Shown here: piece after piece, positions 7,681-11,283 of the stretch
How positions within the stretch are numbered: the stretch's first letter is position 1
How the letters are laid out: each line of letters starts with the position of its first letter
Origin: Chrysochromulina parva
Taxonomy: Eukaryota > Haptophyta > Prymnesiales > Chrysochromulinaceae
Length of the DNA stretch: 11,283 bases
Direction of reading: 5' to 3'
NCBI GenBank assembly: GCA_002887195.1
Contig: PJAB01001952.1
Coordinates: forward strand, 1 to 11,283
Program-made: the position numbers and the translations under genes
Notes under the pieces: model-generated
What the model saw: the letters and a program-made list of their open reading frames with translations, nothing else
Databases searched by the model: none
Told to the model about the DNA's origin: nothing

Positions 7681-9674
7681 ATGTGCGGACAGTTCTCACT
7701 TTTCGCGCCGCATTTCCCGTACAAGGTCATCGACCCAGACTCGCCGGTGTGGCACAAATTGATCGCCGAGAAGAAGGCCACCCTCGTCGAGCGCGGCGGC
7801 ATTGGTCGGGGGGAGAGCAAGACGCATTTCATGCACCGCGTCGCGCGGGCCGCAGGCAACATGTCGCTCGTCGCGTTTGCAAATCCGTACGCCGCTCACC
7901 GCGCAGCGAACCGCTTGACCGCGTGTGCTGCTTCGATGCACGCAAGACCGCTGACACTGACGTTCCGGTCGACCTCCGCCGTCCGCCCCGCAGGTCCAAG
8001 CACGCGAAGCTCAAGCAGCAGGTGTTGGTCGAATTCCGCAAGTTCTCCGGCATGTCGAACATGGCCTTGAACAGTGACATGCTCCCGAACATCGCGACGC
8101 GTATCGGCTGCCTGGTCGGCAACATCACCACCAAGGCCTGGCAGGGCGCGAGTGCCAAGGAGGACTCCGTCAAGGTCCTGCGCAAACTCTACGTGGCCGC
8201 GTACGGCGGCTGCTCACAGTCGATCGAGAAGGAGCTCACGGTGGAGCAGTTCGATGAGCTTTACAACGCCTACATCTCCGATGCGGAGACTATGACGCTC
8301 ATGACCGAGCTCGCCGAGCTTGGCTACGAGGAGAACGAGTACATGATTGGCCTGGACGACGCATACACCATCTCGTTCAAGCTCCTGAGTGCTGCCCTCG
8401 AGTGCTCGCGCGGCGCGGCGGCTGTCAAGGACGCGCTCACCGTCGCGGGCGGCGACTTCGCCGGACCCACCGCGCCCGCCGTCGCGGGCGGCTCCATCGC
8501 GGGTACCGCCGCCGCGACGACGCCACACCTGACGGCGCCGTTCGCAATGGCGCCGCTCGCGACGGCGCCGCTCGCGACGGCGCCGACCGACGGCGCGCTC
8601 ATCGTCCCGCCCACGTCTTGGTATGCGGCCCCCACGGCTTCCTTCGGCGGCAGCTACCACGGCGGCAGCTACCACGGCGGCGACCTCGGCGGCTTCTACA
8701 CCTGCACCGGCGGCCTACCGCAGGCGTCGCCTTCGGCCTTTTTTTCCTCTACGGCCTTCGCCCTGGTCGAGCCTTCTTTCCCGGAGAACTTTGCTGCAGA
8801 GCAGGTCGTGCTCGCCCGAGAGGCCTTCGGCTCAGCGCCGGGCAAGGCGGCGGGTAAGTCGAGCACCTCGAAGCAGGAGCGCCTTTTCACGGAGGACGAG
8901 ATGCGCGCGTCCTCAAACGCCGCCCGCAACGAGGGAGCCATCCTCGGCGTAGCGCACGGGCTCGCACAGGGCATGCAGCTCGTCGCCAGCACGATCCCAA
9001 AGGCCGTGAAGTCGCTCGAGGCCAAGCTGGACGCCAGCGTCGAGACCATCACGGCGACCGTCGAGCAGGGCAGCGCAGCCATCGAGGCGCACGTCTCGGC
9101 CGGCAATGCCGGCCTGGCGGCGCACATCACCACGGGCAATGCCGGCCTCGCGGCGCACATCACGGCGGGCTTCGCTGGCCAGATCCGCGTGCTCCGCGCC
9201 ACCGAGGACCGCGCGGAAGCCGCGCGCGCCCAGGACCGCGCGGCGGACCTGGCCGCGCGCGCCCAGGACCGCGCGGCGGACCTTGCGCGCCAGCGTGCGG
9301 CCGAGGATCTCGCAATGGAGACCACGGCCGCGGGGATGGGCCGCATCGAGGCGATGCTGGCACCGATGCCGACGCCGAAGATGCCGACGCCAATGCCGAC
9401 GCCGATGCTCTCGATGCCCACCGAGGAGGCGACCGCCGCGGGGGCCGAGGAGGTGCCCGAGGAGGCCCCTGCAGAGCGTGTGGCAAAGCGCCAGGCCGGG
9501 GCGGAGGCGCTCGTGGTCGGTCGCCTCCGTGGCGATGCCAAGGACCACCACGCCAAGCGCTCGCGTACCTGCCCCGCGAGTAGCACGATGCGACTCCCTT
9601 TCGGCACACAGGTGCGCCCCGTCGCCGCCCCGGTGCCGCTCGCTCGCCGCACAGACGCGAACGCGCGTCTTTGA
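7681..9674 (+). CDS. Orphan protein with hendecad repeats, function unknown
   Basis: I do not recognise this family. Coding evidence is in two frames. The first runs from ATG 7681 (MCGQFSLFAPHFPYKVIDPD) to about 7886-7920; the second runs from about 7915-7994 to TGA at 9672-9674. Joining them by removing 7887-7993 gives a 628-residue protein. Residues about 1-205 look globular, with a mixed-charge helical part (ELTVEQFDELYNAYISDAE). Residues about 206-345 are low complexity: Ala/Gly/Thr/Pro-rich, LATAP repeats and GGSYH twice. Residues about 360-515 are helical and contain 11-residue repeats (GLAAHIT units, then AARAQDRAADL twice), suggesting a hendecad coiled coil. An MPTP-repeat linker, an acidic patch (EEVPEEAPAE) and a basic tail with KRQ and KRSR, a possible nuclear localisation signal, follow. 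No membrane segment or signal peptide is seen. The frame opens further upstream (7410 in the second frame), but that part is antisense to the transporter. Confidence 0.65.
7887..7993 (+). other. Candidate 107-base GT-AG intron (or frameshift site)
   Basis: The orphan gene switches reading frame here. A donor GTACGC at 7887 and an acceptor CGCAG ending at 7993 preserve the frame: two bases of a Pro codon before and its third base after. A second donor, GTGTGC at 7923, is also in phase and would give a 71-base intron. The second frame looks coding from about 7915 (CFDARKTADTDV), so a single-base sequencing or natural frameshift near 7905-7920 is a real alternative. Confidence 0.4.
8541..8585 (+). 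repeat. Fifteen-base tandem repeat, three copies
   Basis: Units at 8541-8555, 8556-8570 and 8571-8585; the last two are identical (CTCGCGACGGCGCCG) and the first differs at a few bases. It encodes the LATAP-type repeat of the orphan protein. Confidence 0.9.
8646..8675 (+). repeat. Fifteen-base perfect duplication, GGSYH x2
   Basis: GGCGGCAGCTACCAC occurs twice in perfect tandem (8646-8660, 8661-8675) and encodes GGSYH twice. A partial third unit (GGCGGCGACCTC) follows. Confidence 0.9.
9102..9167 (+). repeat. Thirty-three-base tandem repeat, GNAGLAAHIT units
   Basis: Two near-identical 33-base units (9102-9134 and 9135-9167) encode GNAGLAAHITT and GNAGLAAHITA. A diverged unit precedes (IEAHVSAG) and a partial one follows (GFAGQ), so the 11-residue pattern spans about three units. 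Confidence 0.9.
9219..9284 (+). repeat. Thirty-three-base tandem duplication, AARAQDRAADL x2
   Basis: Units at 9219-9251 and 9252-9284 differ only at the last base and encode AARAQDRAADL twice. A diverged copy (ARQRAAEDLAM) follows. The unit length is the same as in the other coiled-coil repeat 50 bases upstream. Confidence 0.93.
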
Positions 9675-9802
9675 ACTGGGCGACCGGCCCGGTACTAGCA
9701 CCAGTGGAGTGGGGCGGCATATGAGCGCGCCACATTGGATGAGCGCGCCGGCCCACATCCGAGACAGGTGGGTGGATAATAGGTGGAAAAAGGGGGCATG
9801 GT

Positions 9803-9990
9803 GATGGCGGCGGCGCGCCTGAGTGAATTGGGCGTAATTGGTGCATGGTGGGGCGTGGAGAAAGGGGGCGTGGGATGTGGGATGATGGCGGCGGCGCGCC
9901 TGAGTGAATTGGGCGTAAGGTGCTGGAGAGAAAGGCGGGGCATGCGGGATGTGGGATGATGGCGGCGGCGCCTGAGTGCGATTTGGCGTC
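9803..9990. repeat. Tandem repeat of 74-81 bases, about 2.5-3 copies
   Basis: A 35-base core beginning GATGGCGGCGGCGCGCCTGA is identical at 9803-9837 and 9884-9918, and a shortened, diverged copy begins at 9958. Spacings are 81 and 74 bases. The segments between cores are also related (GGGGCGTGG/GGCGGGGC, GAGAAAG, CGGGATGTGGGATGATGG), so whole units are repeated. Confidence 0.88.
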
Positions 9991-10148
9991 CCGGAGATCG
10001 TGCGCAAGTGAATCGACAATCCTCAATCGTGTGGTCGGTCCGCTGGCACGACGTTTTACGTACCGGGTATTACGTGTAACGCGTTAACAAGCGGGCGACG
10101 TGATCGCGACTTGAAGCGCCGGGCCGCGCGGCCATTGTCCGGTCCGCT

Positions 10149-10296
10149 ATCGTATCGTGTATCTGTCGAGGACGTCTAAGCGGCCAAAATCGAAGATCCA
10201 TCCGACGAGATCCGAACATCTCAAGCGGCGCGGGTGCGGCGGGCCCGCTTAGTTACAGACGTCTGGGCGGAGTCCACTCAGCCAATACGATACGAT
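10149..10296. repeat. Imperfect inverted repeat, about 148 bases
   Basis: Three segments pair in nested inverted order: ATCGTATCGT (10149-10158) with ACGATACGAT (10287-10296), GACGTC (10171-10176) with GACGTC (10258-10263), and CTAAGCGG (10176-10183) with CCGCTTAG (10245-10252). The intervening parts do not pair well. It could be the relic of a small non-autonomous inverted-repeat transposon, or chance in GC-rich DNA helped by short palindromes. Confidence 0.4.
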
Positions 10297-10594
10297 CCCA
10301 GTTCGCCAGAGTGTCATACGCTCAGACGCTCAGACCTCAGACCATGCCATAAAACGGCTCTGACCCGCGCTCGGAGTGTCGGAGAACTCTTGTATAGATG
10401 ACTCTCTCGCGTCTCTCATACTCTCGACCTCTCTCGCCGCCGCTCCCCCGCGGGTCCGTCGTTTGAATGCGCCAATAATCGCACTCCACACACATGTGCC
10501 GGTCTCCGTTCTCGATGTGCCTCGTCAGGCCGTAGTCAGGCCTCTGGCCGCCCGCCAGATCCGACAGTTGCCACACACAGCCTCCGCCACTCGC

Positions 10595-11283
10595 CTACGG
10601 CGCGCCCACGAGCTCGTGGCGGGCGAGAGCATGGCGCAGCTCCTCCGCCTCGGGCAGCACATGCAGCGACGGACGCCCCTCGTCGAGCGCGCGCAGCTCG
10701 GCGACCAGAGTCGCGCCGCCCCCGGGGAGCGACGGCGCCGGCGGATGCAGCGGAGCCCTGCCGCCGCTGGCCGCCGCTGCGGCCGAGCTCGCGCCCTGGA
10801 CGCCAAGGATGAGGAGCTGGCGCGCTGCCTGCCGCCACATGCACGCGTGCTCAACGGCTCTTGTGAGCGCCTGGACGTCGGCCGCGGGCAGCGGAAGCCA
10901 GCTGGCCTGTGCCGCGAGCGAGGCGGCGTCCTCCATATTGTCCCACGCACCGTTGGCACCCGTCAGGTCGATCTCCGGATCGGTCGACTGCACGGGCACG
11001 CCGAGCGAGGCAGCCATGTTGCCCCAGTCCTCAAGGCGCGAAAGCGGGAGCAGCAGCAGCGATTCCGCCTCCGGCTCCACCTCGAGCACAGCACTCTCGC
11101 GAACGAGTTCTCGCGCCGTCGCCGCCCACTCAAAGGAGGGGGACGTCGCGATTGGCGAGCCATCGAGCAGCGCGTTCGCGCGCGCCTGCCACTCGGTCGC
11201 GCGCGCGACGATGGCGCGGATGAGCTCAGCCTCTGGCGTCTCGACGCCGATCTCGTCGGCCTCGGCGAGCAGCGTGGCCACAT
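10595..11283 (-). CDS. Partial gene, PLU-1-like helical repeats (KDM5-like?)
   Basis: The frame is open at the right edge of the window, so the start and N-terminal domains lie outside; 229 residues are visible up to TAG at 10595-10597. The visible part has at least three similar helical units built on the pattern Leu-x-x-Leu, an acidic 'Pro-Glu-x-Glu-x-Leu' helix, then Trp-x-x-x-Ala: LLAEADEIGVETPEAEL followed by EWQARANALL, then ESLLLLPLSRLEDW, VQALTRAVEHACMWRQAARQLL, and LRALDEGRPSLHVLPEAEEL. This pattern resembles the PLU-1 domain of KDM5/JARID1 histone H3K4 demethylases, where it lies C-terminal to JmjC. The catalytic JmjC domain is not in the window, so demethylase activity is not shown. 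Ala/Pro/Gly-rich linkers separate the units. The final residues (HELVGAP) are not typical of anything; splicing near 10609 could extend the protein. Other alpha-helical repeat proteins are possible. Confidence 0.6.
   Translation of the reverse strand, partial: VATLLAEADEIGVETPEAELIRAIVARATEWQARANALLDGSPIATSPSFEWAATARELVRESAVLEVEPEAESLLLLPLSRLEDWGNMAASLGVPVQSTDPEIDLTGANGAWDNMEDAASLAAQASWLPLPAADVQALTRAVEHACMWRQAARQLLILGVQGASSAAAAASGGRAPLHPPAPSLPGGGATLVAELRALDEGRPSLHVLPEAEELRHALARHELVGAP

Larger units (their letters stand above)
9675..10594. other. Intergenic region with tandem and inverted repeats
   Basis: This gap lies between the 3' end of the plus-strand orphan gene and the apparent stop of the minus-strand gene at the right edge, so both 3' untranslated regions belong here. 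It contains a short duplication (ATGAGCGCGCC at 9721 and 9738), the 74-81-base tandem repeat, an inverted repeat and a CT-rich tract at about 10398-10450. Frames here are short shadows; one, in frame with the right-edge gene, is discussed in the findings. No RNA gene was recognised. Confidence 0.6.

Noticed and set aside
8696..10026. Long minus-strand frames opposite the orphan gene
   Set aside because: Ala/Arg/Ser-rich antisense shadows; the plus frame has the coherent helical repeats and codon bias.
10398..10450. CT-rich tract as a splice-acceptor or promoter element
   Set aside because: Pyrimidine-rich runs are common in this kind of DNA and no matching gene structure places an acceptor on the plus strand here.
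1..11283. CRISPR array, bacterial defence operon, virus or insertion sequence
   Set aside because: No regular spaced repeats, no transposase, capsid or polymerase-like protein, and the gene families present are eukaryotic. Nothing in the window forms a multi-gene system.

Overview
The window is nuclear DNA from a eukaryote, most likely a GC-rich unicellular alga. A haptophyte is my first guess, and a pelagophyte or another chromist alga is possible. The reasons are large, mostly intronless reading frames with G/C-rich third codon positions, a PPR protein of the 'ACERGG' style common in such algae, an FBXO7-type F-box protein, a Golgi-type nucleotide-sugar transporter and a probable PLU-1 chromatin-protein segment. 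No bacterial operons, ribosome binding sites, CRISPR arrays, insertion sequences or RNA genes were seen. The lineage guess rests on style and composition, not on a marker gene.

Layout, left to right. Positions 1-799 hold no supported gene, but do hold short tandem repeats (an AATGC-rich stretch, a duplicated GGGAAAAAACAACAC and a CCTCTACAGCG triplet) and a C/A-rich tract. A minus-strand coiled-coil protein follows (800-1996), perhaps with a 5' exon at 2070-2261. A gap (2262-2921) separates it from a minus-strand FBXO7-type F-box protein (2922-4718). That gene shares a short divergent control region, with two CACGTG boxes and a TTGATCAA palindrome, with a plus-strand PPR protein (4881-6371). 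The PPR gene converges on a minus-strand SLC35A-type nucleotide-sugar transporter (6392-7588); the two stop codons lie only 20 bases apart. The transporter is in turn divergent, across 92 bases, from a plus-strand gene of unknown function (7681-9674), which has 33-base tandem repeats and a probable intron or frameshift near 7887-7993. Positions 9675-10594 are non-coding, with a tandem repeat of about 74-81 bases and an imperfect inverted repeat. At the right edge a minus-strand gene with PLU-1-like helical repeats (KDM5-like) runs out of the window.

The genes have unrelated jobs: ubiquitin ligase and proteasome biology, organelle RNA processing, Golgi sugar import and chromatin. They look like an ordinary compact algal gene neighbourhood of alternating divergent and convergent pairs, not a dedicated system. 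The most unusual items are the orphan hendecad-repeat protein, the FBXO7 homologue whose C-terminus also resembles the proteasome regulator PI31, and the internal four-repeat duplication in the PPR protein.
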